64,000 bases of DNA, from positions 62,001 through 126,000 of the forward strand of contig NZ_BAZK01000013.1 of NCBI RefSeq assembly GCF_001310815.1. The letters are read 5' to 3'. The notes below the pieces were generated by a model. The model worked only from the letters and a program-made list of their open reading frames with translations. It was not told where the DNA came from and did no database searches. The position numbers and the translations under genes are program-made. Positions 1 through 9,979 of this stretch are shown piece by piece. Origin of the DNA: Pseudovibrio denitrificans JCM 12308. Its GTDB lineage: Bacteria; Pseudomonadota; Alphaproteobacteria; Rhizobiales; Stappiaceae. How positions within the stretch are numbered: the first letter of the stretch is position 1; each line of letters starts with the position of its first letter.

Positions 1-161
1 AAGAGGGTGTTTCAACCCGCTTGCTGATCTATGCAGCATCCCTGATTGCTGGTGGTATGCCAGTCGACAAAGCACTGCAATACTCTGTTGTTGAACCGCT
101 GAGTGATGAACCTGATGTTCAGGTTGCGCTTCGTGATTTGATCGCAGTTGTTTACGGGTGA
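1..161 (+). CDS. norQ: NorQ, nitric oxide reductase activation ATPase (C-terminal end only)
   Basis: Only the last 52 codons are present, read from base 3 to the TGA at 159-161. The peptide starts EGVSTRLLIYAASLI and ends in DLIAVVYG, which fits the C-terminal end of NorQ/CbbQ-type MoxR AAA+ ATPases. NorQ works with NorD to insert the non-heme iron into the NorB subunit of cytochrome c-dependent nitric oxide reductase. The Walker motifs lie off the window. The stop overlaps the GTG start of norD (GTGA), so the two genes are translationally coupled. The identification rests on this short tail plus the norD neighbour. Confidence 0.75.
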   Translation, partial: EGVSTRLLIYAASLIAGGMPVDKALQYSVVEPLSDEPDVQVALRDLIAVVYG

Positions 162-2110
162 GCCTGATGAAAGAGCAAATACTGGAGTTTTTAGAGCCTG
201 AAGAAGCCGTAGGTAATCTGTGGCATGACTATGCTTCAAGCCTGGGTGCTCCAGTGCACTACGAAGATATGGAGGTCGAGCTGGCTAAGCTTCGTACCTC
301 CGTGCAAGTGGTGTTTCGCGGGTTAGGTGGTGAAGCGAAAGTCGAGATCAGTCAAGCACCGGCGACCGCTTCAACCTACCGTATGCCCGTCAAACGCAAA
401 CTGGGTAACGCGGCTGAGACTATTTTTCTCTCCGAGTTTGATGGTGAGCGTTTAAGACTTCCGCCAGTTCTTGGTGTTTTCCCAAGTGCGGAGATGAACC
501 GCGCGCATTACATCTGGCTTGCTGCTTTTGCGGCCAACTGTGATGTTCAGAAAATGCCGGAAGATCCTTTGCAGGCGGATGTTCAGGCGTTGGCTTTGGC
601 CAAGCAAGCTATTGAGCGTGTTTGGGAAAAGTGCAGCGGCCTGCAGAAATTCTTCCGTGAATCCTGCGAGTTCTTGTTGCAAACTCGTAAGCGTCCAAGT
701 CTTCCTGAATGGGAAGCTGCGGTTGAAGCTATTGTTCTGGAATTGCTTGGTGGACCGCGTGCGGTGACCAGCACAAGTGCAACTATTCGCAAAGCGATGG
801 AATGTGTAGATGAGCGTTGGAAGCTGCAGGCTCCGCGTGGATATTGCACCTTTGCGCCTGTGCCGATCTGGGTTTCCAGCGAGTTGGTCAACGGTGAACG
901 GGGTGAAGAGCGCTCGGATGAGCAAGCTCCACCAACACCGCAAGGTGCCAACGCGACATCGAAACGCAAAGCAAAGCGCGAGAAGCGTGAGCAGGCGGAT
1001 CGAAAAGACAGTTTTATTCTGCACCGGTTTGAGGCGATCCTCTCCTGGGTAGAAAGCATGAACCTCAATCGTAGTACTGACGATGATGAAGAGGAAAATG
1101 CGCAGAAAGCAGCTGATGATCAGGACTACATCAGCCTTTCCAAAAATCAGCGGAAAGCTGCGACGCGTTTGCGCTTGCATCTGGACTTGTCTCCAGAAGA
1201 TGCGGACCACGAACGCCTTTCCGACAAGTACACTTATCCTGAATGGGATCATCGCCAGCGCAAGTTTTTGGAAGATCACTGCCGCGTTCTTGAGAAAGAC
1301 GCCGAGCCTGATTACGAGAGCGCGCTGCTGACAGATGCCTATCACAGACGCCGTATCCGGCAGGTGAAGCGCCAGTTTGAGGCTCTGCGTCCGAAGCGGA
1401 TCATGCAGATGCGTCAGGCGGAAGGTTCTGAGCTTGATCTGGATGCGCTGGTCACTGCGCAAGTTGATCTGAAGGCATCCGGATATGCGTCCGATCGGAT
1501 CTTCCAGGATGCCCGCGCTGTCGAGCGTGATCTTTCCGTTGCGATGTTGCTTGATACATCCCGCTCCACTGAGAGTGCGGTTGGCGATTCCAGCGTGATC
1601 GAAATTGCTGGTGCTGCTCTGGCTGCATTGTCTGGCGGTATTGATGCCAGTGGCGATCATCTTGGCGTCTGGGGCTTCTCGTCCTTGAAACGAGACCGCG
1701 TTTTCATGAACAAAGCCAAAGGCTTTGATGAGCCGATGACTGACGAAGTGATCGCGAAGATTGGTGGTCTCAAGCCTTGTTATTACACCCGTCTGGGTGC
1801 TGCGATCCGGCATACAACCGCGCAGCTTGCCTTGCAGCAAACACAGCGGAAGCTTTTGCTTGTACTAACAGACGGAAAGCCAAACGACCTGGATCACTAT
1901 GAGGGCATTCACGGCATTGAAGACAGCCACATGGCTGTTCGTGAAGCGCGTCGCCAAGGCATGGCGGTTCATGGCGTGATTGTTGATGAGGATGGGCAGG
2001 ACTGGTTTGCCCGGATCTTCGGCAAGGGTGGTTACACATTGTTCCCAAATCCGGAGCGTCTTACTCGCGCGCTACCTGATATCTACAGAAGCCTGACAAG
2101 GGAGTATTAG
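158..2110 (+). CDS. norD: NorD, nitric oxide reductase activation protein (VWA domain)
   Basis: A 650-residue protein, usual length for NorD. The C-terminal third is a von Willebrand factor A domain with a MIDAS motif DTSRS at about residue 466 and a second strand-loop LVLTDGKPND further on. The middle is highly charged, with KRKAKREKREQ and an acidic DDDEEEN stretch. NorD and the NorQ ATPase form a metal-chaperone pair acting on the cytoplasmic side to mature the NorCB complex. The chosen GTG overlaps the norQ stop; an in-frame ATG lies three codons downstream at 167 and is an equally good start. norC and norB should lie upstream, outside the window. Confidence 0.9.
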   Translation: MSLMKEQILEFLEPEEAVGNLWHDYASSLGAPVHYEDMEVELAKLRTSVQVVFRGLGGEAKVEISQAPATASTYRMPVKRKLGNAAETIFLSEFDGERLRLPPVLGVFPSAEMNRAHYIWLAAFAANCDVQKMPEDPLQADVQALALAKQAIERVWEKCSGLQKFFRESCEFLLQTRKRPSLPEWEAAVEAIVLELLGGPRAVTSTSATIRKAMECVDERWKLQAPRGYCTFAPVPIWVSSELVNGERGEERSDEQAPPTPQGANATSKRKAKREKREQADRKDSFILHRFEAILSWVESMNLNRSTDDDEEENAQKAADDQDYISLSKNQRKAATRLRLHLDLSPEDADHERLSDKYTYPEWDHRQRKFLEDHCRVLEKDAEPDYESALLTDAYHRRRIRQVKRQFEALRPKRIMQMRQAEGSELDLDALVTAQVDLKASGYASDRIFQDARAVERDLSVAMLLDTSRSTESAVGDSSVIEIAGAALAALSGGIDASGDHLGVWGFSSLKRDRVFMNKAKGFDEPMTDEVIAKIGGLKPCYYTRLGAAIRHTTAQLALQQTQRKLLLVLTDGKPNDLDHYEGIHGIEDSHMAVREARRQGMAVHGVIVDEDGQDWFARIFGKGGYTLFPNPERLTRALPDIYRSLTREY

Positions 2111-2113
2111 ATT

Positions 2114-2305
2114 ATGAAGCTTTTCTATATGGTTATGGGCTTTATGGCGGGTCTACTGCCTTTGTCCGCAATGTCGGCGGTTTCCGGGTATCAGCGCCCT
2201 GTGCCTCAGCCGCAAAGTGCGACTGCTGAACTCTGGTTTTTGCTGGCAACAGTTATGCTTGTTGTTTCACTTTATGTCGTTCACAGGGTCGTTAAAGGCA
2301 GATGA
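2114..2305 (+). CDS. Small membrane protein downstream of norD
   Basis: A 63-residue protein beginning 3 bases after the norD stop. It has an N-terminal hydrophobic segment (about residues 4-22, possibly a signal anchor), a proline- and glutamine-rich linker (QRPVPQPQ), and a second hydrophobic segment near residues 40-58. Its position in the nor operon suggests an accessory role in nitric oxide reductase assembly, like the small membrane proteins that follow norD in other denitrifiers. I do not recognise a named family. Its stop overlaps the next ATG (ATGA), so it is probably co-translated with the next gene. Confidence 0.6.
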   Translation: MKLFYMVMGFMAGLLPLSAMSAVSGYQRPVPQPQSATAELWFLLATVMLVVSLYVVHRVVKGR

Positions 2306-2550
2306 CTGAAGACGAACTCCGCAATCGCATCAGCGTAAGAAGGCTGGCGCTCTATCTTTACCCACTGGGTATTGGAGCGGTTGGCATCAACCTCTTCTTT
2401 TTGTCGCTGATCTTTTCATGGGTCGGGCTGCCAGTTATGTCGCCCTATCTCGCGATGGCTGGAGGTGTTGTGTTCGGCTATCCATTTGCATATCCCTTCG
2501 CGAAGCATATCCGATACCTGATGGATAAATCGGACGGATTGCTGGACTGA
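2302..2550 (+). CDS. Small two-helix membrane protein, last gene of the nor operon
   Basis: An 82-residue protein overlapping the previous gene by the ATGA junction at 2302. It has a charged N-terminus (TEDELRNRISVRR), two hydrophobic helices (about residues 15-40 and 46-66), and a short charged tail. It is the last gene before a strong terminator at 2579, so it closes the nor transcript. Rhodobacter species carry small membrane proteins such as NnrT after norCBQD. This could be an equivalent, but no diagnostic motif was seen and the symbol is left empty. Confidence 0.6.
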   Translation: MTEDELRNRISVRRLALYLYPLGIGAVGINLFFLSLIFSWVGLPVMSPYLAMAGGVVFGYPFAYPFAKHIRYLMDKSDGLLD

Positions 2551-2578
2551 TTGAACAGTTCAGTGAAGGTTGAATCTC

Positions 2579-2608
2579 AGCGCGGCCTCTTCAGGTCGCG
2601 CTTTTTTT
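2579..2608 (+). terminator. Rho-independent terminator after the nor operon
   Basis: An 8-bp stem AGCGCGGC / GTCGCGCT with one G-T pair and loop CTCTTCAG, followed by seven T residues. It lies 29 bases after the stop of the last nor-linked gene. Confidence 0.85.
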
Positions 2609-2635
2609 GTGAGAAGTGGTCACTGCGTTGATCTG

Positions 2636-2653
2636 ATTGACAATTCTGTCAAT
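2636..2653. promoter_or_regulatory. Inverted repeat upstream of the porin gene
   Basis: Perfect 7-bp arms ATTGACA / TGTCAAT separated by 4 bases, 30 bases upstream of the porin reading frame. It is a plausible operator. The left arm contains TTGACA, which also resembles a -35 hexamer. It is not an FNR box: the half-sites are TTGAC/GTCAA with 6 bases between them. Confidence 0.35.
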
Positions 2654-2682
2654 TCAGGACTGCTGATTATTGTGCCAGCATA

Positions 2683-4027
2683 GTGTTGATTTGCTGGAGT
2701 TGTTTTGCGTTCCTTCTGGCCTGGACTTCTGATCGAGAGAGGCAGCAGTTGCGAGCGTTTTCTGCCCGTTCATTTTCGCAGGAACTGAGGTGGTGTTGCT
2801 GGCTGACAGCAGCATGCTTTGGGCTTTGCCTGGGTTTAGGGGGAGAGGCTTACGCTCAATCGGGCCGCTGGCCTTTGGACTGGAACAGCTGGGAAACCGC
2901 GACTGGAGACTGGGGCGGATATCGCACGAAGCTCAACAACATGGGCATTGATCCTGAGCTGAACTATACGCATGACATCATGGCAAACCCGGTTGGGGGC
3001 GAACGGCAATCTTTGGCTTACGCAGGGGCGCTTGATGCCAGCGTCGATCTTGATCTTGAGACATTGCTGGGATTGAACGGGACCAGTTTCAGTTTGGGTT
3101 TGTACCAAGGTCTTGGGCGTGATCTCTCCGGTGAAGACATCAATAATTTCTTCGATGTGGCGCAGATCTTCATCGGCGATGTGTTTGGCATTTCGCAGAT
3201 GAACTTTCTGCAGACATTGGCCAATGATCGGATTGAGATTGCGCTTGGCAGATTGTCCGCTGGTACTGACTTTGCCTTCAGTGAAGCATTCCCGCTTTAT
3301 GTGAACACGGCGGTCAATGGCAACCCGGCTCAGTTGCTTGAAAACGTACCATCTTTTACGACGCCGCCCTTCAGCCAATGGGGTGTGCGAGGAACGGTTA
3401 AGCCGGAGGAGTTCCTGTATCTTTCGGTTGCTGCTTACAATGCTGATGTGAATGCTCAGGACAATGACACGCAAGCTGAATTTCAAGTTCAATCCCGAAG
3501 ATGGCGTGCTGGCTATTGCTGAAGGCGGGTTGCTTGTTGGGCAGGAAAGCAATGGTCCATATCTACCCGGGCGTTACATGATTGGCGGGTACTATGATAC
3601 CAGCGATTACACCAGTTTTGTGGATCCAGATGACATCATTGAAGGAAACTGGGGGCTCTACTTCATTGCCAACCAAATGGTCTATGAAGAGCAAGAGGAT
3701 CAGGGGCTTAACGTTTGGGGTGTTTTCACGTTGGCGCCGCGTCAGAGCATTAACAGTTTCCCTTATGGTGTGAGCGGTGGTGCCTATTACAAAGGGTTGT
3801 TTGATAGCCGTGATAACGACATCACGGCAGGTGCTTTCTACTTAGGCATTTATAGCGAAGACCTGCCCGGTCAGACCTTTGAACTTGTTTTCGAACTGAA
3901 CCATCGTTTTCAGTTTAATCAGTGGTTCTATACGACGGTGGATGGCCAGTATGTTGTGAACCCAAATGGACAGACGAACATCTCTGATGCATGGGTTGTT
4001 GGCCTCGAAATGTCCGTCGATTTCTAA
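2683..4027 (+). CDS. OprB-family carbohydrate porin (frameshifted in this sequence)
   Basis: An outer-membrane beta-barrel protein read in two frames: 2683-about 3470, then about 3465-4027. The N-terminus carries a signal peptide ending near AYA-QS, then the OprB-typical start WETATGDWGGYRTKLNNMGID. The second part contains LNFKFN, VLAIAEGGLLVGQ and ends VGLEMSVDF with a terminal phenylalanine, as in outer-membrane barrels. Restoring one C at 3468 and one G at 3471 gives NDHGKLNFKFN, rejoining the halves into about 448 residues, normal for OprB. The GTG at 2683 gives an overlong leader; a TTG near 2749 is a better start. The likely role is diffusion of sugars or similar solutes. The substrate is unknown. 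Confidence 0.75.
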
Positions 4028-4413
4028 GTAGTTTCCCTCTGATTTTGAGCGTGATTTGGCCGTATCTGATAGTGCAAATCAGTTGCATAAAACATGTAGA
4101 TTTACGGAAGAAAAAATACGCGGAAATCCACTGTAAACTTGGAGTTTTTGCGGCTCGGATAGCTGTTCTGCATGGGGGAGTGCTCTGCAGTGAAGCAGTA
4201 CAAAATTTCAGCTTTAAAACAAAGGTATTTGAGTGCTGATTTTGTCCTATTGAGTGGAACATACTGACTCTACATCAGAATTCTCTAAATTAGTTTGGTT
4301 TGATGTAATTTGAAATATGGACGAAAGCTAAATCATCACGGAAATGTGAGATGTAAACTCAAGTTAATTTTAAATCTTGAGTTTTCTGTACTAGTATTTC
4401 TCAAGCTTTCAAA

Positions 4414-4427
4414 TTGATTGCAATCAA
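4414..4427. promoter_or_regulatory. FNR/NnrR-type box upstream of napF
   Basis: A perfect TTGATTGCAATCAA, matching the TTGAT-N4-ATCAA site of FNR-family regulators, centred 67 bases upstream of the napF ATG. It sits in the 460-bp gap 4028-4487, which is otherwise AT-rich and shows no gene. The position suits activation of nap by an oxygen- or NO-sensing FNR-type protein. Confidence 0.8.
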
Positions 4428-4487
4428 AATGCAAAAGTAATCTCGTTGATATATTTTTCTCAGTTCAGTTGAGAAGTTGATTCTATC

Positions 4488-4994
4488 ATGCAAGCGCAGA
4501 TGGAGAGGCGGCGTTTTCTTGGTATATCCAAGTATGCGGAGGATAAGCCGTGTCCGCCCTACAGTATTAGCATAGATAAATTTTCGGATGCTTGCACCGG
4601 TTGCGGCGATTGTGTTTCTGCGTGCCCCGAAAAGATCCTTCTCATTTCTGAACGGAGCAGATTGGCTGTTGTCGATTTCGGCATGGGATCCTGTACGTTT
4701 TGTGAGGAATGTGTCGACGCCTGCAAGGAGGGAGCGTTGGTTAAGACTGATGAGGCTCCCTGGGCGATGAAAGCTACCATCGGTTCCAACTGCCTCTCTT
4801 TTCAAAAGATCGCGTGCCGGGCCTGCGCAGACTTTTGTGAGATGAGGGCAATCCGGTTTCATCTTGGCCTTGGTGGCCAGCAAATTCCTGATTTGGACAG
4901 TGAAGCCTGTACCGGCTGCGGTGCCTGCCTTGTTGCCTGTCCCAACGGATCCATCGAAATGCGTGAAATTAAACTCCAAGAGGAGGTTCTATGA
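4488..4994 (+). CDS. napF: NapF, ferredoxin-type maturation protein
   Basis: A 168-residue cytoplasmic iron-sulfur protein with cysteine clusters CTGCGDCVSACPE, CTFCEECVDACKE, CRACADFCEM and CTGCGACLVACPN. This is the NapF pattern, a little more than the usual three [4Fe-4S] sites. NapF interacts with NapA in the cytoplasm before export and helps load its [4Fe-4S] cluster. It is the first gene of the nap operon, preceded by the FNR-type box at 4414, and overlaps napD by ATGA. Confidence 0.92.
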   Translation: MQAQMERRRFLGISKYAEDKPCPPYSISIDKFSDACTGCGDCVSACPEKILLISERSRLAVVDFGMGSCTFCEECVDACKEGALVKTDEAPWAMKATIGSNCLSFQKIACRACADFCEMRAIRFHLGLGGQQIPDLDSEACTGCGACLVACPNGSIEMREIKLQEEVL

Positions 4995-5251
4995 ACATTT
5001 GCGGCGTTCTTGTGACCTGCGAGCCGGGCAAGACCCAAGAGGTTTCCGAAGCAATCACAGCCCTTCCGGGCGTGGAAGTTCATATCACCAATGAAGATAC
5101 AAGGCAGCTCGTCGTCACGGTGGAAGACACGGATGAGACATTTGCTGATCAGCAAGTGATGGAGCTCCACCGGACCCCGGGCGTTGTGTCTGCAGGACTT
5201 ACTTACCATCAATTCGAACCAAACACCGACCCTGACTTGAAGGCGGCCTAA
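4991..5251 (+). CDS. napD: NapD, NapA-specific twin-arginine signal chaperone
   Basis: An 86-residue protein with the NapD-type start [20 protein letters not shown] and a ferredoxin-like fold pattern. NapD binds the Tat signal peptide of NapA and holds it back until the cofactors are inserted. It overlaps napF by 4 bases and lies 13 bases upstream of napA, whose leader has the expected twin-arginine motif. Confidence 0.92.
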   Translation: MNICGVLVTCEPGKTQEVSEAITALPGVEVHITNEDTRQLVVTVEDTDETFADQQVMELHRTPGVVSAGLTYHQFEPNTDPDLKAA

Positions 5252-5264
5252 CGGGAGGCAAACC

Positions 5265-7753
5265 ATGTCAATCACGGCATCTCGCAGAGATATAATTAAG
5301 TCAGCAGCGGTTGCAGCAACTGCTTCTGCAGCTGGCATCGCTCTACCAAAGTCCGCCGAGGCTCAGGGAAAAGCCTCCGACATCCGCTGGGATAAGGCTG
5401 TCTGCCGCTTTTGCGGTACTGGCTGTTCACTCCTGGTTGGTGTGAAGGATGATCGCGTTGTAGCAACTCAGGGTGATCCTGATGCGCCTGTAAACCGCGG
5501 CCTGAACTGCATCAAGGGCTATTTCCTCTCCAAGATCATGTATGGTCAGGATCGCCTGAGAACACCACTTCTGCGTAAGACCGGTGGCGTTTATGACAAG
5601 AATGGTGAGTTTGAGCCTGTTTCCTGGGATGAAGCCTTCACCGTTATGTCTGGCAAGTTCAAGGATGCGATCAAGAAGACTGGTCCGTCTGCGGTTGGTA
5701 TGTTTGGCTCTGGTCAGTGGACCATCTGGGAAGGTTATGCTGCCTCCAAGTTTATGAAGGCAGGTCTGCGTTCCAATAACATCGATCCAAATGCACGCCA
5801 CTGTATGGCGTCTGCTGTAGCAGCGTTTATCCGCACATTCGGTATTGATGAGCCAATGGGCTGCTACGATGATCTGGAGCTGGCTGACACGTTTGTGCTG
5901 TGGGGCGCGAACATGGCAGAGATGCATCCGATCCTCTGGTCACGCCTGACAGACACACGCCTGACAAAGCCTGGCTGTGAAGTGCATGTTCTTTCTACTT
6001 TCGAGCATCGTAGCTTCGAGCTTGCTGACAACGGCATGGTGTTCACACCACAGACTGATCTGGTGATCCTCAACTTCATCGCCAACTACATCATCGAGAA
6101 TGATGCGGTGAACTGGGACTTCGTGAACAAGCACGTCAACATCACCAAGACAGCTACAGATATCGGCTACGGTCTGCGTCCAACTGACGAACGTGAGAAA
6201 GATGCCGAGAATGCTGGTTCCGGCAAGATCTCCAAGATTGACTTTGAAGAGTATAAGCAGCTCGTTTCCAAATATACGCTTGAGTATGCCGAGGAAATGT
6301 CCGGTGTACCTGCAGAGAAACTTCTGAAGCTGGCACAGGCATATGCTGATCCAAACCGGAAGGTTATGTCTCTCTGGACTATGGGCTTCAATCAGCACTC
6401 ACGTGTACATGGGTCAACAGCCTTTGCTATAACGTTCACCTGCTGACAGGTAAGATCTCCGAGCCAGGCAATGGTCCATTCTCCCTGACTGGTCAGCCAT
6501 CTGCTTGTGGTACTGCCCGTGAGGTTGGCACTTTTGCGCACCGCTTGCCTGCGGACATGGTGGTTAAGAATCCTAAGCACCGCGAGATCTGTGAAAAAGC
6601 TTGGGGCATTCCAGAAGGTACGATCCCTGGTAAGCCTGGTTACCACGCAGTTCTGCATCACCGGATGCTTAAAGACGGTAAGCTGAATGCATATTGGGTT
6701 CAGTGCACCAACAACCTGCAAGCTGCTCCAAACATGAACGAGGAAGGCTGGCCGGGTTATCGGAACCCAGACAACTTCATTGTGGTGTCTGATCCGTATC
6801 CAACCGTTACTGCAATGGCTGCTGATCTTATTCTGCCTACCGCTATGTGGGCAGAAAAAGAAGGTGCCTACGGCAACGCGGAACGTCGTACTCAGTTCTG
6901 GCGTCAGCAGGTGAAGGCTCCGGGTGAAGCCATGTCAGATGTCTGGCAGGTTATGGAGTTCTCCAAGTACTTCAAGACAGAAGATGTCTGGACTGAAGAG
7001 CTTCTCGCCAAGAAGCCTGAACTACGCGGTAAGACACTGTTTGAAGTTCTCTTCGCCAATGGTGTGGTCGACAAATTCCCTGTTTCTGAAGTGAAAGAAG
7101 GCTTCAACAACCACGAGTCTGAAGACTTTGGCTTCTACGTACAGAAGGGTCTGTTTGAAGAGTACGCTCAGTTCGGTCGCGGTCATGCGCACGATCTGGC
7201 TGACTTTGACACCTATCACAAGGCTCGCGGTCTGCGTTGGCCTGTGGTTGATGGCAAGGAAACACTCTATCGCTTCCGTGAAGGCTACGATCCTTATGTT
7301 CCAAAAGGAGAGGGCGTCCGCTTCTACGGAAAGCCAGATGGTCGTGCGAACATCATCTTTGCTCCTTACGAGCCGCCTGCAGAAATGCCTGACAAAGACT
7401 TTGATCTCTGGCTGTGCACCGGTCGTGTTCTTGAGCATTGGCACACAGGTTCTATGACACGTCGTGTTCCTGAGCTGCACAGAGCATTCCCTGCCGGTGT
7501 CGTGTTCATGCATCCGCAAGATGCACGTGAGCGTGGTCTGCGCAGAGGGCAAGAAGTCACTGTATCAACCCGTCGCGGTGAAGTGCAGACACGCGTTGAA
7601 ACCCGTGGTCGTAACAAGGTGCCTAAGGGCTTGGTCTACATGGCTTTCTTCGATGCAAGTCAGCTGACCAACAAACTCACCCTTGATGCCACTTGTCCGA
7701 TTTCCAAAGAGACGGATTTCAAGAAGTGCGCTTGTAAAGTCGAAAGCGCTTAG
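5265..7753 (+). CDS. napA: NapA, periplasmic nitrate reductase catalytic subunit (frameshifted)
   Basis: Molybdenum bis-MGD nitrate reductase, restored length about 829 residues, as usual for NapA. It has a Tat leader SRRDIIK followed by an alanine-rich region, and an N-terminal [4Fe-4S] motif [13 protein letters not shown] with the last ligand in [15 protein letters not shown] contains the expected molybdenum-ligand cysteine region. The frame breaks near 6405: residues through GFNQHSR are in one frame and [21 protein letters not shown] continues in another. Inserting one G (CGTGGTACA for CGTGTACA) restores GFNQHSRGTWVNS exactly as the family requires. It reduces nitrate to nitrite in the periplasm with electrons from NapB. 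Confidence 0.93.
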
Positions 7754-7785
7754 AGCAACCCTCTGAGCAGCAATGGATAAGAACC

Positions 7786-8583
7786 ATGTCTGATCTCAAA
7801 AAGACAGGCCTCAGCAGTGCAAAGCGTCGTCAGTTTCTTGGCGACGCAGCCCGCACGGCGTGTGGCTGTGCTGTTGCTGCGACGTTCCTGACGGTCTATC
7901 AGGCGCAGGCCAAGGCTTTGCCTGCCGACGCCATCAGACCGCCCGGGGCTCTTACTGAAGAAGAGTTTTTGAGTGCATGTGTGCGGTGCGGACTGTGTGT
8001 TCGTGACTGTCCTTATGACACTTTGAAGCTCGCCGAGCTTGGTGAAACTGGCCCGGCAACCGGAACACCATACTTTACAGCTCGTGATGTGCCTTGTGAG
8101 ATGTGTGAGGACATTCCTTGTGTTGCTGCCTGTCCAACAGGGGCACTGGATCATTCTCTCACCGACATTGATGATGCTGATATGGGTGTGGCTGTCCTGA
8201 TCGATCAGGAGAACTGCCTCAACTTCCTCGGTTTGCGTTGTGACGTTTGCTATCGGGTTTGTCCGCTGATTGATGAAGCGATCAAACTTGAGATGACGCC
8301 AAACACGCGAACGGGCAGCCATGCTGTCTTCTCGCCAACTGTCTATGCAGATGCCTGCACAGGCTGCGGTAAATGTGAGAAGGCGTGTGTTCTGCCAGAG
8401 TCTGCGATCAAGGTTCTTCCTCGCCGCATCGCCAGAGCTGAGAGTGCTGAGCACTACCGGCTTGGTTGGGAGGAAAAAGCCAAGGCAGGAAATGCGTTGG
8501 TGCCAGGTGTGATCGATCTGCCGGATCGTGTGCCGGATGCAGGTGCCTTCGAGCCCGTGTTCCAGCCAGGGAAGGGGCAGTGA
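7786..8583 (+). CDS. napG: NapG, ferredoxin-type quinol dehydrogenase component
   Basis: A 265-residue protein with a Tat-type leader KRRQFLGD and four ferredoxin cysteine motifs, including [38 protein letters not shown] and [12 protein letters not shown]. It belongs to the MauM/NapG family. It acts in the periplasm with membrane protein NapH to pass electrons from quinol to NapC/NapB. The stop overlaps the napH ATG (TGATG at 8581-8585). Confidence 0.92.
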   Translation: MSDLKKTGLSSAKRRQFLGDAARTACGCAVAATFLTVYQAQAKALPADAIRPPGALTEEEFLSACVRCGLCVRDCPYDTLKLAELGETGPATGTPYFTARDVPCEMCEDIPCVAACPTGALDHSLTDIDDADMGVAVLIDQENCLNFLGLRCDVCYRVCPLIDEAIKLEMTPNTRTGSHAVFSPTVYADACTGCGKCEKACVLPESAIKVLPRRIARAESAEHYRLGWEEKAKAGNALVPGVIDLPDRVPDAGAFEPVFQPGKGQ

Positions 8584-9512
8584 TGACTACACATGCATTA
8601 GACGCCCAAAGCCTTAAGGAAAAGAAGCGGAGTTGGGTTCTGCGTAACCGCTTTCTGCTGCTTAGACGAAGCACTCAGTTGTTGGTTCTGGCTCTTTTCC
8701 TTGCTGGTCCCTGGGCCGGGGTCTGGATTGTCAAAGGAACTCTGACATCCAGCATGACGCTGAACATCCTTCCGCTGTCAGATCCGTTTTTGCTATTGCA
8801 GACAATGGTGACGGGACATTGGCCTGAGCTGACCGGTTTGATTGGTCTGGCCATTGTGGTTGTTTCCTACGCCGTGTTTGGTGGTCGGCTTTACTGCTCA
8901 TGGGTTTGTCCCATGAATGTGGTGACTGACAGTGCAAACTGGTTGCATCGCAAGCTTGATCTGAAAAAGGGGTGGCAACCGAAGAAGCACACCCGCTACT
9001 GGGTTCTGGCGATGACGCTGCTTGTCGCTGCCGGATCTGGTTCTCTGGCTTACGAGCTGGTCAATCCAGTCACCTTGCTACACCGTGGGCTGGTGTTTGG
9101 CATGGGCTTCGCCTGGGCTGCGGTGCTGATGGTGTTCCTGTTTGACACTTTCGTCTCCCGGCATGGTTGGTGCGGACATCTGTGCCCTATGGGTGCGGTG
9201 TATGGACTGCTCAATACCAAGAGCTTGCTGCGGATCTCTGCCAAGAACCGCGAAGCTTGTGATGACTGCATGGACTGCTTTGAGGTTTGCCCTGAGAACC
9301 ATGTGATCTCACCAGCTCTGCGAGGCAAAGGGGATGACACCCCGCTCATTCAACATCGGGACTGTACGTCTTGTGGTCGCTGTATCGACGTATGCGATCT
9401 GGACGTTTTCAGTTTCACCCATCGTTTCGATACTCAACTTATTCAACCTACTTCAATCGAACCGGGCCCCCGCGATCCGGTCGCGACCAAAGCTATGGGA
9501 GGTCACAAATGA
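8583..9512 (+). CDS. napH: NapH, membrane quinol dehydrogenase component
   Basis: A 309-residue protein with about four transmembrane segments (around residues 27-50, 73-95, 138-160 and 175-195). Two CxxxCP motifs (CSWVCPM, CGHLCPM) and two C-terminal ferredoxin clusters (CDDCMDCFEVCPE, CTSCGRCIDVCD) are typical of NapH. The frame extends upstream to 8466, but the ATG at 8583, overlapping the napG stop, gives the normal N-terminus. The gene ends in ATGA with napB. Confidence 0.92.
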   Translation: MTTHALDAQSLKEKKRSWVLRNRFLLLRRSTQLLVLALFLAGPWAGVWIVKGTLTSSMTLNILPLSDPFLLLQTMVTGHWPELTGLIGLAIVVVSYAVFGGRLYCSWVCPMNVVTDSANWLHRKLDLKKGWQPKKHTRYWVLAMTLLVAAGSGSLAYELVNPVTLLHRGLVFGMGFAWAAVLMVFLFDTFVSRHGWCGHLCPMGAVYGLLNTKSLLRISAKNREACDDCMDCFEVCPENHVISPALRGKGDDTPLIQHRDCTSCGRCIDVCDLDVFSFTHRFDTQLIQPTSIEPGPRDPVATKAMGGHK

Positions 9513-9952
9513 AAACGGGAGTGCCTTGGAAGGCTATCACCATTATGGCGGTTTTGAACCTTACCGGCTTTGCCGCCTTGAACGCACATGCCGAGGGGGT
9601 AAAGTCCTTGCGGGGTGTACAGGTCGATGAGCCCGTGTTCGTAGAACCGATCGCTCGTCCTCAAAACACCCGGGTGAACCGTGAGTTTCGTCAGCAGCCA
9701 CCATTGGTGCCGCACAAGACTGAAGCTTATCAGGTGGACCTGAAGGTGAACCAGTGCCTGACTTGCCATGACTGGGCAAATGCAGGTGAGAAAAAAGCAC
9801 CAACCCTTTCCATGACACACTATGCAGACCGTGAAGGGCGTCAGCTGGATCAGGTTGCTGGTACACGCTGGTTCTGCACGCAATGCCATGTTCCTCAGGT
9901 CGAAGCTGAGCCGCTCGTGGAGAATGAATTTACTCCGTCAAGCAAACGCTAG
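9509..9952 (+). CDS. napB: NapB, diheme cytochrome c subunit of nitrate reductase
   Basis: A 147-residue protein with a signal peptide ending near AHA-EG and two c-heme sites, CLTCH and CTQCH, spaced as in NapB. Distal histidines are available in the preceding PHKTE and THYAD segments. It receives electrons from NapC and/or NapGH and passes them to NapA in the periplasm. The start ATG at 9509 overlaps the napH stop. A longer reading frame upstream from 9371 lies inside napH and is not used. Confidence 0.92.
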   Translation: MKTGVPWKAITIMAVLNLTGFAALNAHAEGVKSLRGVQVDEPVFVEPIARPQNTRVNREFRQQPPLVPHKTEAYQVDLKVNQCLTCHDWANAGEKKAPTLSMTHYADREGRQLDQVAGTRWFCTQCHVPQVEAEPLVENEFTPSSKR

Positions 9953-9979
9953 ATGGCACTCTGACTGGAGGAACTAAAT

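Noticed and set aside
452-1840. Long open frame on the minus strand inside norD (462 codons)
   Set aside because: It lies fully antisense to norD, whose VWA protein is clearly real. The translated sequence shows no domain and has shadow-frame composition.
5265-7753. napA as a true pseudogene
   Set aside because: A single G insertion at 6405 restores a perfect family sequence, the rest of the operon is intact, and the same error type recurs in ten other genes.
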